Assembly: GCA_021324115.1 (NCBI GenBank)
Contig: JAJPJS010000008.1
Location: forward strand, 146,160 to 210,159
Origin: Nitrososphaerota archaeon
GTDB taxonomy: Archaea; Thermoproteota; Nitrososphaeria; Conexivisphaerales; DTJL01
Reading direction: 5' to 3'
DNA length: 64,000 nt
Within the stretch, counting starts at the first letter, position 1. The number at the start of each line of letters is the position of its first letter. The notes beneath the pieces were generated by a model. That model saw only the letters and a program-made list of their open reading frames with translations. It was not told where the DNA came from and ran no database searches. Both the position numbers and the translations under genes were made by a program. Below are positions 1 through 10,900 of this stretch, in pieces.

Positions 1-571
1 CGGTAATCCTGAGCGCATACCAATCACGGAAGAACATCCCTTGCGCCCTATTTCCCCCTATGGGACAAGCAAGCTCGCCGCAGAAAGCTATTGCGGATTC
101 TATTATAGAACCTACGGGGTTGACGTTGTAATGCTGAGGTACTTCAATGTGTATGGGCCGCGTCAAAGCGTAAGTGAAGAAATGGGCGTGATTCCCATAT
201 TTGTAGAAAGAGCCCTTACCCGGAATAGGCTGACTATTTTCGGCGACGGAAGTCAGACGCGTGATTTCCTCAACATTAAGGATGTGGTCCGCGCCAACTT
301 GGAAGCGTACGTTGCACAAGGCGTATCCGGAAAAGCAGTCAATATTGGAGGCGGAGGACGGGAAATCAGTATCCTTGATCTGGCCAAACTGGTGATGCAG
401 CTTTGCTCGTATGATTCAGAAGTTATTTTTAAACCGGCAAAGCCAGGAGACATTAGGAGATTAGTAGCGGACAATTCAATGGCTGCAAGTTTGCTCGGGT
501 ACCACCCACAAGTAAATCTCGAAGAAGGTTTGGTTGAATATATCCAGTATGTCAAAGATAAACATTCCTGA
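1..571 (+). CDS. NAD-dependent nucleotide-sugar epimerase/dehydratase, C-terminal part
   Basis: This is the carboxy-terminal 189 residues of an extended short-chain dehydrogenase of the UDP-glucose 4-epimerase type; the reading frame is open to the left edge (first full codon at base 2). The catalytic Tyr-x3-Lys is visible as YGTSK near visible residue 20, followed by the family motif FNVYGPRQ and the substrate-loop motif FGDGSQTRDF. The family is usually about 310 residues, so roughly 120 residues including the NAD-binding GxxGxxG lie outside the window. It would interconvert UDP-hexoses for the glycosyltransferases downstream. The next gene starts inside its 3' end, so the two are probably translationally coupled. 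The exact sugar substrate cannot be read from sequence. Confidence 0.9.
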   Translation, partial: GNPERIPITEEHPLRPISPYGTSKLAAESYCGFYYRTYGVDVVMLRYFNVYGPRQSVSEEMGVIPIFVERALTRNRLTIFGDGSQTRDFLNIKDVVRANLEAYVAQGVSGKAVNIGGGGREISILDLAKLVMQLCSYDSEVIFKPAKPGDIRRLVADNSMAASLLGYHPQVNLEEGLVEYIQYVKDKHS

Positions 572-1727
572 TTCCGTCTGCTACGTCGCTCCAGATGTAC
601 CCGTTCCTGGCCCAAGAGGTTCATCTGTTCATGTGCTCGAGTTGTCGAAGAGCCTAATGAAGATAGGTTACAGGGTTCATGTGGTAGCACGAAGGAATTC
701 ACAACGAGACTCGGAAACGGAGTGTGTTCAGGGTATAACGATTCACAGAATATTCAGGAGGATGGCCATGAGGGAGAAAAAAGATGGTTCAGGGGGCAAA
801 CCGACGGCGATCAGTAGGATATACTACTTGTATTTGAGGACTGTTTTCACCATGTATGCAGCCTTCAAGATAGTTGCGATCGTCAGACATTATCGAATAG
901 GGTCGATTCTTGAAAGGGAAACGGCTTTTGGAGCAGGTGCAATAGCTTCTGCGATTACCCGTCGGCCCCTTGTTTTGGAGATAGTGGGGCCGAGATACTC
1001 AAGGCTTAGCGTTCGCATGTCGAGGAAGATCCTGTACTATACGGAAACCATGTTAAGGGGCTGGGTCCCTGTGTCCAAATGTGTAAAAGTACCTGCAGGA
1101 GTCGACACAGAATCCTTCAAGCCTGATGGAATTTATAGAACGGAAGTTCGAGACAGGCTGGGAATTCACCCAGAAGATTTTGTATTCGGTTACATTGGCA
1201 CCTTTCAAAAATGGCATGGACTAGAGACACTTCTGCATGCAACCAAGGCTTTGCATGAATCAGTCCCCCGCATGAAGGTTCTTCTCGTAGGACCTGACTA
1301 CTTCCATTACGGTTCACTCTCAAAAGCCATGGGGCTGTCAGAGGTGTGCATCTTTCCAGGTCCAGTTCCCCACGAAGACGTTCCTCGATACATAAACGCG
1401 TGCGACGTAATGGTTGCACTTTACGACCCGACCAAGGAGCCTCTTCGGAAAAAGTATGGAATAGGATTCCCAATCAAGATTCTTGAATACATTGCCTGCG
1501 GCAAGCCCGTAATATCCACAAGAATTGACCTCATAATCAATCTTGCGAAGGGTGCTGAGGGTGTGGTTATGACGGAGCCCGGAGATATAGAACAACTGAC
1601 TAGCGTAATGAAAGAAATGCTGTTGCACAAAGAAGACCGTAGAGCTAATGTTGATGTAGCTCTTAACTACAGCTGGGATGAGTTGGGTAAGACTGTATCA
1701 GAATGTTTGTCAACACGAGCGTCATGA
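549..1727 (+). CDS. Glycosyltransferase family 4 (GT-B fold)
   Basis: A 392-residue cytoplasmic GT4-type glycosyltransferase, expected to transfer a sugar from a nucleotide-sugar donor to a lipid-linked or growing glycan. The N-terminal acceptor domain begins with a glycine-rich turn (PGPRGSSVHVLEL) and the C-terminal donor domain carries GYIGTFQKWHG and the donor-site segment PIKILEYIACGKPVIST near residues 310-330. The first Glu of the usual E-x7-E pair is not obvious. I chose the ATG at 549, which overlaps the epimerase by 23 nt; a TTG at 534 would add five residues. It ends in an ATGA overlap with the next GT4, indicating a shared transcript. Confidence 0.88.
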   Translation: MSKINIPDSVCYVAPDVPVPGPRGSSVHVLELSKSLMKIGYRVHVVARRNSQRDSETECVQGITIHRIFRRMAMREKKDGSGGKPTAISRIYYLYLRTVFTMYAAFKIVAIVRHYRIGSILERETAFGAGAIASAITRRPLVLEIVGPRYSRLSVRMSRKILYYTETMLRGWVPVSKCVKVPAGVDTESFKPDGIYRTEVRDRLGIHPEDFVFGYIGTFQKWHGLETLLHATKALHESVPRMKVLLVGPDYFHYGSLSKAMGLSEVCIFPGPVPHEDVPRYINACDVMVALYDPTKEPLRKKYGIGFPIKILEYIACGKPVISTRIDLIINLAKGAEGVVMTEPGDIEQLTSVMKEMLLHKEDRRANVDVALNYSWDELGKTVSECLSTRAS

Positions 1728-2953
1728 AAACCAAAATCCAGTGCAAAATAATTCGTATAGTCGAGGACTATCCAGTGGGCGGCAATCCGTCCTATGGACT
1801 CCAGCCCGTATTCTACTACCTTTCAAAGGAGCAGTCTGCTCGAGGCCATGAGGTAAACATCGTTGCGAGACAACATGGCAACCAGCCTGCGGTCGAGGAC
1901 GATGGAGATGTCAGAATCTACCGCGTTAGTGAACCATTCAACCGAACTGCTTACAGAAAGGTGCTGAGCCTTGATGGAGAAAGAGAAAGCTCGATCATTC
2001 ATACCCACTCCACTTCTGGATTTTTTATGTCCTTTCTGAAGGGCACTATCCGCTCCAGGTTTGTCAGTCACGTCCACGGCGCTTCAAGGTCTGTGGCGAT
2101 GCCGGCGAAGATAAAATTCAGTCAGTATGTTCCGGAGTATTCGATGTCGAAGATGTGGTATTATTACTTTAGAGAAAGGCTCCTATGGTCGGCATCCCAG
2201 AGAGTGCTGGCAGTAAGTTCCACTCTGAAGAATGACCTTGTGACATACTACGGTATTTCAAGTTCTAAGATTGATGTCGTATATAATGGGGTGGACACTA
2301 ATCTGTTCAAGAAGCTCGAGGGGTTCGAACTTCCAGAACCGATTAAGAGGTTCGAGGGGAAGAGAATAGTCCTCTATGTGGGTCATTTCGGACCAAGGAA
2401 AGGCGTCACTCACCTTATCAACGCGATGAGATACGTGGTAGAACAGGTGCCGGATGCGGTTTTGGTATGCATTGGTGGGGTTCCGAAGTGGTTGACTGGA
2501 ACCGGATATTGGGACCAGCTCAAAACTCAAGTCGACTCTCTGAATCTTCAGGACAGAGTATTGCTCTTGGATCGCATACCAAACTCCGAGCTACCGAAGT
2601 ATTATTCGGCTGCGAGTATATTCGTTCTGGCGTCATACTATGAGGCATTCGCCAAGGTTGTCATCGAGGCAATGGCCTGCGGATTACCGGTTGTGGTCAC
2701 GCGAGAAGGGGGACTTGGGGAGGCTGTGGAGGACGGAAGAACGGGTAGGCTTGTTGACTATGGTTCGCGAAGTCAGCTTACCGACGCTATAGTCGAGACG
2801 CTCCAGGATGACAGAGCGGCAAGAGCCATGGGAAGAGAAGCCAGAAAACGCGTGGAAAGGGACTTTACTTGGCAGGCAGTTGCAGAGAGGATAGACAAAA
2901 CATATTCAACCATACTGAACCGAACCGAGCCGATAGTGACAGGTGATATTTGA
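1724..2953 (+). CDS. Glycosyltransferase family 4 (GT-B fold)
   Basis: A 409-residue GT4-type glycosyltransferase. The N-terminal acceptor domain starts with a conserved strand followed by DYPVGGNPSYG. The C-terminal Rossmann domain has VLYVGHFGPRKGV (donor phosphate loop) and the E-x7-E motif in YEAFAKVVIEAMACGLPVV followed by a GG loop. The ATG at 1724 overlaps the upstream TGA (ATGA), so it is preferred over the in-frame ATG at 1703. No signal peptide or membrane span is visible, consistent with assembly of glycan at the cytoplasmic face before flipping. Donor and acceptor are unknown. Confidence 0.9.
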   Translation: MKTKIQCKIIRIVEDYPVGGNPSYGLQPVFYYLSKEQSARGHEVNIVARQHGNQPAVEDDGDVRIYRVSEPFNRTAYRKVLSLDGERESSIIHTHSTSGFFMSFLKGTIRSRFVSHVHGASRSVAMPAKIKFSQYVPEYSMSKMWYYYFRERLLWSASQRVLAVSSTLKNDLVTYYGISSSKIDVVYNGVDTNLFKKLEGFELPEPIKRFEGKRIVLYVGHFGPRKGVTHLINAMRYVVEQVPDAVLVCIGGVPKWLTGTGYWDQLKTQVDSLNLQDRVLLLDRIPNSELPKYYSAASIFVLASYYEAFAKVVIEAMACGLPVVVTREGGLGEAVEDGRTGRLVDYGSRSQLTDAIVETLQDDRAARAMGREARKRVERDFTWQAVAERIDKTYSTILNRTEPIVTGDI

Positions 2954-3910
2954 GTGGTATCGAAGGTCCTAGTAACTGGCGGTTTCGGCTTCATAGGAAG
3001 CCACATCGTCGAGGAACTCCTACGGAAGGGGTTTCAAGTTGGAGTGCTGGACAACCTTTCAACTGGAGTCGAATCGAACCTAGCCGAAGAAAGGCCCAGA
3101 ATAAAAATTCACAGAGCAGACATAACGGACTTGGTTACACTTAGAAAGGTCGTAATTGGATATGAGGCAATATATCACGAGGCGGCCCTGGTCAGCGTTA
3201 AGAGGTCTGTCGAGGACCCGATTTCTACCCATATGGTAAATGCTGGTGGAACCTTAAATGTCCTCAAGGTTGCCGTGGAAAGCAAAATCAGGAAACTCGT
3301 CTACGCATCTTCCTCTTCCGTTTATGGAAACTCCCAGTCCCTTCCGAAGAAAGAAGATATGCGATGCTTGCCAGTTTCCCCTTATGCTGTCTCAAAGTTG
3401 GCGGGCGAGGCTTATTGCTCTGCATTTGCCCGAGTTTATGGTCTTGATACTATATCTCTGAGATATTTCAACGTTTATGGCCCGCGTCAGCGGGAGGGTC
3501 AGTATAGCGGAGTTATTCCAATATTCATAGGGAAAGCTCTGCGTAACGAGAACCCTGTAATATTCGGTGATGGAACACAGATGAGAGATTTCACCTATGT
3601 TGATGATGTGGTAAAGGCGAACATTCTTTCACTAGAAATGGAAACCGATCCTGGTGAAATACTCAACATAGCAACAGGCACACCAGTGACAATCAACCTA
3701 CTCGCCGATGTAATTAGCAGAGAAACAGGGAAAGACAATCTGAAACCAATTTATGAAAAACCAAGACCGGAGGATGTCTATGCCAGTTACGCCGATATAA
3801 CAAAAGCAAATTCGGTGCTTGGCTACAGGCCCGGTGTCACGTTGGAGCAGGGTATTAGAAAAGTGATCGACTGGTTCGTCTCAACCGGAATTTACGCAAG
3901 GCAGAGGTGA
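2954..3910 (+). CDS. NAD-dependent epimerase, UDP-glucose 4-epimerase-like
   Basis: A full-length (318 aa) extended SDR enzyme. It shows the N-terminal nucleotide-binding loop GGFGFIGSH (residues 9-17), the LDNLSTG segment, the serine motif YASSSSVYG, the catalytic YAVSK, and the FNVYGPRQ and FGDGTQMRDF motifs. It is close in motif content to the truncated epimerase at the left edge, so this operon holds two such enzymes, perhaps for different epimers or for UDP-GlcNAc versus UDP-Glc. The GTG start directly follows the upstream TGA with a GGTGAT Shine-Dalgarno-like sequence just before it. Product specificity (4-epimerase versus dehydratase or C5-epimerase) is not resolved by these motifs. 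Confidence 0.9.
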   Translation: MVSKVLVTGGFGFIGSHIVEELLRKGFQVGVLDNLSTGVESNLAEERPRIKIHRADITDLVTLRKVVIGYEAIYHEAALVSVKRSVEDPISTHMVNAGGTLNVLKVAVESKIRKLVYASSSSVYGNSQSLPKKEDMRCLPVSPYAVSKLAGEAYCSAFARVYGLDTISLRYFNVYGPRQREGQYSGVIPIFIGKALRNENPVIFGDGTQMRDFTYVDDVVKANILSLEMETDPGEILNIATGTPVTINLLADVISRETGKDNLKPIYEKPRPEDVYASYADITKANSVLGYRPGVTLEQGIRKVIDWFVSTGIYARQR

Positions 3911-5241
3911 GGATTGGAGTGAGCAAGATAGAATCATTTCTCACGGTAGGACTCATGAGTGATGATGATCGGCGATCCGCGGTCCTCGAAGAGATGATTT
4001 CCCAGCTGGGGTTGGATTATGAGTGGATATCGAACGGCGACATAAAATATCCAGCGGTTATAATTGACACAGTGGCAAGATTCGAATCAGCCAGGAGACA
4101 TGTGGATTCAGATGATGCAATTGTTGTTGCTGAAAAGGTATGCGACATTAAATCAATCTATTCGCTATTGTCAGGAATGCGACAGCATACTCATGACGCA
4201 ATCACGCCTGTCGTTAATATTGAAGAACGAAAGCTGATGGATATAATAAGAGCAGTCTTCACAAGGCAGGGGTTGCCACTTGTCTACAAGCCTTTGTGGC
4301 CTGGCGGTCACGATATCTGCGTAGTTCTGACGCATGATGTTGACTGGCTAGCCTATAACGGCATGCATCGGGTAGTCTTCCATGGTAGCTTGGATTTCAG
4401 GCGTGCTTTACCCCTTGCATTTAAGAGTCTTCTGAGGGGAACCAATCTGGGCTGGAACATCCCAGAACTTACCGAATTGGAGAACAAGTACAACACCAAA
4501 TCTACATTTTTCTTCAAAACACGATACGACACAAACTCGGAACTTCTTGCTAAAAGCATCGGCATTGTCAAAGAATCCGGATCGGAGGTTGCATTGCATG
4601 CCTCATACGATTCCCATGTGTCGGGCGGCTCTCTGAGTCGACAGATTGAATTTCTTGAAAGTATTTCGGGAAAGGAGATAAAGGGGGTCAGACATCACAT
4701 ACTAAAGACGAAACCACCTGATACTTGGAAAATAGAGGCAGCCGAGGGCCTTTCCTATGATGCCACTTTTGCTTACAACAGATTCTTCGGATTCAGGGCT
4801 GGTTCCTGCCTCCCCTACCACCCCTTCGGCGAGATTCGATTGCCAATCATCGAGTTGCCGACATCATTTATGGATTGGACGGCACTTCATAGAAATATTC
4901 GAGGCGAGAAATTCTTTCGATCGATCGAACAGGTTTTGGATGTAGTAAACGAATATGGCGGCGTGTTTGTCGTCAATTTTCATAACACGTATATGAATGG
5001 CGAGACTTTTCCCGATGTAGTCAGCGCCTATGAGCGATTTCTACAAAAAGTAACCACACAAAATTCATGGGTTGCAACTGCCTCGCAATGTGTAGAATGG
5101 TGGTCTACGAGAGAGAGCACTCCACTCCGCGCCAAGCTCAATCGTGATGGTACCATAGAAGTAGGCACCGCCCTGCTCACGCCTCTGGTCGAGTCAACAC
5201 ACAGATTCCAAGTTAACGTTGTTCGTAATGGGCAAGATTAG
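3907..5241 (+). CDS. Polysaccharide deacetylase-like protein (NodB/CE4 fold)
   Basis: A 444-residue protein whose second half looks like a CE4/NodB metal-dependent deacetylase: THDVDW at residues 142-147 matches the conserved Asp-rich motif 1, STFFFK (199-204) the following strand, and HASYDSH (231-237) the metal-binding His-x-His type motif 2; RHH at 262-264 and NFHNTY near 357 fit later motifs. Residues 1-125 are unrecognised. There is no signal peptide, so it would act in the cytoplasm, or on a lipid-linked intermediate, removing acyl groups from amino sugars. The GTG start overlaps the upstream stop (GTGA). Its place among GT4 genes resembles bacterial exopolysaccharide loci, where cytoplasmic-type deacetylases are common. 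Confidence 0.8.
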   Translation: MRIGVSKIESFLTVGLMSDDDRRSAVLEEMISQLGLDYEWISNGDIKYPAVIIDTVARFESARRHVDSDDAIVVAEKVCDIKSIYSLLSGMRQHTHDAITPVVNIEERKLMDIIRAVFTRQGLPLVYKPLWPGGHDICVVLTHDVDWLAYNGMHRVVFHGSLDFRRALPLAFKSLLRGTNLGWNIPELTELENKYNTKSTFFFKTRYDTNSELLAKSIGIVKESGSEVALHASYDSHVSGGSLSRQIEFLESISGKEIKGVRHHILKTKPPDTWKIEAAEGLSYDATFAYNRFFGFRAGSCLPYHPFGEIRLPIIELPTSFMDWTALHRNIRGEKFFRSIEQVLDVVNEYGGVFVVNFHNTYMNGETFPDVVSAYERFLQKVTTQNSWVATASQCVEWWSTRESTPLRAKLNRDGTIEVGTALLTPLVESTHRFQVNVVRNGQD

Positions 5242-6340
5242 GTCCGTGCTGTTTCTCACATATCATTTTCCACCTGAGATCGGTGGAATACAGACCAGAA
5301 TATCAAAATATGTAGAAATTTTTTCGGCGAAGGGACTCAAGCCAACCGTGTTCGTGATATCTAACAGAGAGGTGAGAAGCAGTGAACATTACAGCAAAGT
5401 GGATGTAAAATATTTTTCAGGGGATTCCAAATTTTTTCTACCTATCATCGCAGAAGCCATCAATACACTCTGCAAGAAACACGTCGATGTTGTACATGTT
5501 TTTACCGGTTGTTCAACTTTGCTGGGTTGCTCGTTCGTATGCCTTGGCCGGCTATTCCGCAGAAGGACTGTAATCAGTTTCTTCGGTAGCGAAGATTTCG
5601 CAAGTAGAGCACTGTTTTCACGTGCAATGAGGACGATTTCCCTTACCCTGGCTGATGGGATAGCAACAAACTCGGCATATACAATGAACCATCTTCCAAG
5701 CAAGTTCCTTCAAAAAAACCAAATTATTTCCGGAGGGTCCGATCGGGCTCGTTCGACCGGTCTATCTAAGAAACGCAGAACGATTTTGTATGTTGGCAGG
5801 CTTGTTAAAAGAAAGGGAGTCGACGATCTTATTGAAGCATTCAAAATCATCAAAGAGAGAATTCCCGATGTGGTCCTTGAAATAGTTGGTGACGGGCCAG
5901 AAAGAAGACAGCTTATGAATCTAGCAGATTCCGAGAATCTGGGCAGTTATATTCTGTTCAGAGGAATTCTAACCGGTGAAGACCTCGATCAGGCCTATGA
6001 AAGGAGTCTAATCGTGGTGTTACCCTCCAAGAAGGTGGAAGATGATTTCGCAGATGAGGGTTTGGGATTATCACTGATAGAGGGTTCTATGCACGGAAAG
6101 CCTCTGGTAGGCACAAGAAGCGGAGGGATACCTGAGATAATAGTCGACGGCTACAATGGATTGCTGGTACCGGAGGCCGACCCTGCCTCCCTGGCAGAAG
6201 CCATAATGAAGTTGCTTGAAGATGAGCAGTTTGCAACTGATCTTGGTAGGAATTCCTTGATACGGGCAATGCAAGCATTCACTTGGGAAGCTTCTGCAGA
6301 GAAGCTCATCGCGATATATCAGCGTGATAAAAAATCGTGA
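5228..6340 (+). CDS. Glycosyltransferase family 4 (GT-B fold)
   Basis: A 370-residue GT4 glycosyltransferase. Visible motifs are YHFPPEIGGIQTRI near the N terminus (nucleotide-binding loop), ILYVGRLVKRKGVDDLI at the start of the donor domain, IVGDGPERRQL, and the E-x7-E site EGLGLSLIEGSMHGKP followed by RSGGIPEI. The ATG at 5228 overlaps the deacetylase gene by 14 nt and is preferred to the TTG at 5219. The gene ends in GTGA shared with the flippase gene, so glycan assembly and export genes are directly coupled. The protein has an insertion rich in Asp/Glu (KKVEDDFADEG) before the donor motif, also seen in the GT4 at 22,718. Confidence 0.92.
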   Translation: MGKIRSVLFLTYHFPPEIGGIQTRISKYVEIFSAKGLKPTVFVISNREVRSSEHYSKVDVKYFSGDSKFFLPIIAEAINTLCKKHVDVVHVFTGCSTLLGCSFVCLGRLFRRRTVISFFGSEDFASRALFSRAMRTISLTLADGIATNSAYTMNHLPSKFLQKNQIISGGSDRARSTGLSKKRRTILYVGRLVKRKGVDDLIEAFKIIKERIPDVVLEIVGDGPERRQLMNLADSENLGSYILFRGILTGEDLDQAYERSLIVVLPSKKVEDDFADEGLGLSLIEGSMHGKPLVGTRSGGIPEIIVDGYNGLLVPEADPASLAEAIMKLLEDEQFATDLGRNSLIRAMQAFTWEASAEKLIAIYQRDKKS

Positions 6341-7947
6341 CGGAACCAAAAGTCAACACAGATAAGGCGCTGGGATTGGGAAAGACCGCCACTGGAGGCA
6401 TTCTGGCAGTCTTCAGTTCGCGCATAGCATCAAAACTGGTGTCACTTGTGGGCTCAGTGATACTTGTCAGACTTTTGATCTCACCAGCAAACTTTGGAAT
6501 TCTCTCGGTGGCGACAGTTCTCCCCGGCCTGACAATGCTGGGAGACGTTACTGGAGCATACTCAGCTTTACAGAAGGATGTAGCAGCATTCAAAGCGGGT
6601 GGTGATAGCGCGAGGGCTTGGTCCTCGTTCTGGACTGTTTTGTTAGTGAAAGGCGTTACGGGAGCCTGCTTATCCGTTCTCGCATTTCTGCTATCCTTTC
6701 CCGTAGCAGAGCTGCTTGGAAAGCCGAATGTGGCCCCATTCTTTCAAATCGGCTCAATTCTACCTCTTGTTTGGGTGCTACAGAATTCGGGGAAGGTTTT
6801 GATTGCGATGGATAAATCCAGATACTATGCTTTGCTGGACATCCTTGACGAAATACTGCTCAGCGCATGCCCGATAATTCCAGTTCTAATGGGTTTTGGC
6901 ATTTACGGAGCCATGGTTGGTCTTGTCATGGGTAATGTTTTGTTCCTCATAGCAACTTTATCGGTACTGGTAAGGGAAATGAGTCACCTTATCCCCCCTG
7001 ACAAGAGGAGCATTCAATTTCGCTTAACCTTTATACGCGTCACAAAATGGGGGCTACCTCTTGGCATTTCAAACAGCTTTGGCTCCTTTACTGGACAGCT
7101 AATCAACCTTATAGTTGCAAGATTCGTCAGTTTAGGGATATATGGACTCTACAGTGTGGCATCATCTGCAGTTTCGTTCGTAGGCTATGTTGATGACGCG
7201 ATCGGTTCCGTCGCATACCCCACATTTTCCAAGTTAGAGATCAAGAACGAACCAGCTACATTGCAGGTTATATTCAGATACGCCGTCAAATTCTCAACCA
7301 TCGCTGTGATCCCCATGGCACTGTTCGCTTCAATATTTGCTAAACCTATCATTGTTTTCCTATTCGGAGCTCAGTATACAAGCGCAGGCCCTTACTTAAC
7401 GATTCTCTCTTTGGCTTTTCTTGCGTACGGGCTTGGTTCGGGATTGATTAGTGACATGCTGCAATCTCAAGGCTATACAAAATTTCTAGGCGGCCTTGCT
7501 ATAATGTATACATCAATTCAAGTGGTGGTTGCCGCGTTTGTGATACCAACATTTGGTTTCATTCCCTATCTTCTGGCTAATCTGTTTGTGTTCGTTCCCA
7601 CCTTCATAATCAAGGTCAGGAAGGCGCGAAAGACCCTCGGGATATTTCCACCCCTGAAGGCAGTCTTTCCTGTTTATGTATCTGCGGCTGTTTCTGCGAT
7701 CCCTTCCATTCTTCTGCAATTGCTCTATCTTCCGGAGGTGCCCAAGATAATTCTGGGTGCCTTTATTCTCCTTACAATTTATTTTGTTACCTTGGTAATG
7801 CTGGGGGGAATATCGACCGGTGATATTCAGCTTGCCAAAAGTATTCTTGCTTCGCAACCCATTATAGGGAAACCGGTCAACGCCTTTCTTATGATACTCG
7901 ACCGACTGAGCCGTTCGGCGATCAAACAAAAGAATCAAGTGAAATGA
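6337..7947 (+). CDS. Polysaccharide/oligosaccharide flippase (MOP superfamily, Wzx-like)
   Basis: A 536-residue very hydrophobic protein with about 12-14 predicted membrane spans, beginning after a short cytoplasmic stretch with GGILAVFSSRIASKLV and followed by ILVRLLISPANFGILSV, the typical first-helix pattern of MOP-superfamily lipid-linked oligosaccharide flippases. Length and helix count fit Wzx/RfbX. It would move lipid-linked glycan from the inner to the outer face of the membrane, making it the export step for the flanking transferases. Its start (GTG) and its end both overlap neighbours (GTGA, ATGATG), a sign of translational coupling. Substrate is unknown. Confidence 0.9.
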   Translation: MTEPKVNTDKALGLGKTATGGILAVFSSRIASKLVSLVGSVILVRLLISPANFGILSVATVLPGLTMLGDVTGAYSALQKDVAAFKAGGDSARAWSSFWTVLLVKGVTGACLSVLAFLLSFPVAELLGKPNVAPFFQIGSILPLVWVLQNSGKVLIAMDKSRYYALLDILDEILLSACPIIPVLMGFGIYGAMVGLVMGNVLFLIATLSVLVREMSHLIPPDKRSIQFRLTFIRVTKWGLPLGISNSFGSFTGQLINLIVARFVSLGIYGLYSVASSAVSFVGYVDDAIGSVAYPTFSKLEIKNEPATLQVIFRYAVKFSTIAVIPMALFASIFAKPIIVFLFGAQYTSAGPYLTILSLAFLAYGLGSGLISDMLQSQGYTKFLGGLAIMYTSIQVVVAAFVIPTFGFIPYLLANLFVFVPTFIIKVRKARKTLGIFPPLKAVFPVYVSAAVSAIPSILLQLLYLPEVPKIILGAFILLTIYFVTLVMLGGISTGDIQLAKSILASQPIIGKPVNAFLMILDRLSRSAIKQKNQVK

Positions 7948-10900
7948 TGGTGTTTAGTTCCAAAGGGTCACGCATCTTCACTCTGTCAATACTGCTTGTA
8001 ATTTTGGTATCTTCAAACTCGATGGTACTAAGTTCAAGAAGCGACTCTGCGTCTGCCCAGCAATTTTCGAGCGGGATCCCTCCGACCTATGGGATATCCG
8101 AGCTCAGCCCATCCAATGCAATAAACCAGAGCGTTCTCTTTTCGGCCACCAGAGGCGACCCTTCCGTTTCGGCCTTGGAAGGGTTCATCGAGCAGAAACT
8201 TCTTCCTTTCGATATAAGGCTGGTTTTACTCGACATAGGCTGGCAGAACTACAAGGTGGGCGAAGTACCGTACGAGCAATGGGTCAACAACTGGCTAACA
8301 GCATGCGATTCCTTGGGGGTAGGCAATGTTCTCTCCATTCCGCAGCTTACAACTCTGGGGATAAATTCGACTTGGGTTGACAGTCTTCTGGCTATAGACC
8401 CATCTGCAAGAACTTTTGATGCACTCGGAAGGCCGATTAACTTCTTTTCTTTTGATAATCCAGATGTCACCACCTATCTGGAGAGTGATCTATCATTGCT
8501 GTTATCTTACTATGGGAACCACACTTCTTGGATAGGCTTGGGCGCTGGGGTGCCATACTCGAATCCATACTACCAAGGTTCTTCCGAAGTGCCTGTTATG
8601 GGCTACTCCAATTTTTCAATTCAGTCGTTCATGAACTCAGTATACTATTTCAGAGACGTTAACACATCAGGATTTCTCCCAAATGGTCTGCCTGATCCCC
8701 TCTGGAACACATTCGTCAATACTTCACAGACCATTCAGTTATCTTCTGGCGTTTGGATGGAATCTGTTCCCTACCGTGTAAGCGGGAACGGGTCGATGGG
8801 AACGACCGTGCGTATAAGATTCTATCTTCCGGCGAACGTTAGCGAAATTTCATTTAGCTGGTACGGATACAGGGTGGGTCATCCCGGGCCTCTTCTCTTG
8901 CAGCCATTTTCTGATGTGAATGGGGTACCCGGCAACAATCTTACGCCTGTTCCTATTGAGGACCCGGCTCAGAACGTAGGATCATCACCGGGTTGGCAAA
9001 CGTCCCCGGCTCTGAACATGTCGCTTGCTTCTGGGTGGTACTGGCTATTCATCAGTAATCCGATTGCCAATGATTCTGGTTACTACTATGTTTATCAGAG
9101 AGCTTATCAGGTTACGGACGCAGAGCAGGTACAACTTCTAGGTAACTCTGTACAGAACATAACTTCCCCTATTCTGGAAGTTCTGCAGAATGGAAACCCC
9201 ATCCAGGTGTATCCATACCAGCAGGACGTACCAAACCCCCAGCCTACTCAAAACTTTATTGCGACACATTCTTTTTCGTTTAACACCGTATTTCTTTTCC
9301 TTTCAGACAGGGCATATAATCCAATCAATGCTACAGTGGAGGTCATCGACCTTAACTCCGGAGCAATTGTCGGAGAGGGAATTCTCAGTCAAGCTCTACT
9401 TCAGGGTGTACAGAACTGGTCGCCCGTACTCCTGAATAAAACCGTAAGTGCAATTCAGGGTCATATGTATGAAATCCGAGTTGTGGAACCGCCTCAGTCG
9501 CAAGATTCATGGGCAACAGTCCTAAGGGGCGTGTTTACAAACCCATCATCAAGTGGTTTCCAGAACCAATCAAGTTATCTGCTATTCCGTCTAGAACTTC
9601 TTAGCTTTTCGGGCGGATTGCTGACATCAGACAGGATTACTTCTAACGGCAGAGATGCTGTAAGGAATGGCTTTCTCGACGCCGTCCGCATAATTCCTTC
9701 TTCCAACGAAACAATGGAATCATTTTCAATATTAATGAAGAATCTATTCAGTAATGGCGAAAATTACACAGGTCAAGGCACCTTCACGGTTTCTGTACGG
9801 CCGAGTTCTTCAAAGGGAAACTTTCCATCCAACATAACCCTCGAGTCCATATCTGTACCAGGAAGCAAGGTTCCGCAGAACGGATGGGTAAACATTACAG
9901 GCTTCCATGTGTCGTTGACAAAGGGGGATCCCTACTGGATTGTCATGTCATCGAATAGTTCAAGTGGTTTCTCTCTTGCGAGATTGACAAGTGCTTACAA
10001 ATATCAGGTCCTGGTGTCACCAAACAATGGCACGAGCTGGATTTATCCCTTTGAAGGGCCGACTGAGCTCTCCTTTATGGTAAATACTACGGGCGAATCC
10101 TTCGGTAATTTCATTGAAGCTATACCTGAGATACAATTATCCGGTAGCCAAGAATACGCTCAGCCTTTCTCGGTGTCGGCTCCTACCGAAGCCGTGGGCG
10201 TTTACATGGGGATAATTGAGAGAGCGAATCTTTTGCCATTGGGATCTGCACTGAAGGTTTCAATTCATCCGGACAATGGTAAGAATGCACCTTCGGGAAT
10301 CACACTAGCATCGGGTCTTTATTCTGGCTACAATCTGACATTTTACTCACCAGACCAAATACAATTCAGTACAATAGCTATGCTTTCACCTGGAATCAAG
10401 TACTGGCTCGTTGTACAACCCACTAACGGGACATATGATGTGGATCCAGTCGAATACTCTGCACGCCCGCCCGGTTTACCCGCCAATTGGACAGCCCTGA
10501 TATCCCCTGACAGCGGCAAGACATGGTCCCGTATCTCCAATTTCACCACCATCCTTTCTTATGAGTTGATAACCCCGGCTGTTTCAAATCCAACCCTGAG
10601 CACATACCAGATTTCCTCGTTTTTGGCTGAATATCACGGAACCCCAATTGATTCACAGGAACCACACGGTTGGAACGCATACATTAAGAGTTCACAGATT
10701 GAAACGTTCGAAGATCTTGTTTCAGAGGCGGTGATAGACACTGGACGCAATTTTCACTTCTTTATTGACAAAGGAAACAGCTTGACCTTTTTGGCAAACT
10801 CGGGAGCTCTCGATGCAGTTGTTCCCATGAATCTGGGGAGCTGCAGTGAATTGGTCAGTGCGCTTCTTGACACCTTTCCGCAATCATATACTCAATATCT

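Noticed and set aside
253-702. Open frame of 149 codons on the minus strand
   Set aside because: It is the reverse-strand shadow of the epimerase and GT4 genes; the plus-strand frames carry the recognised motifs and overlap as a coupled pair.
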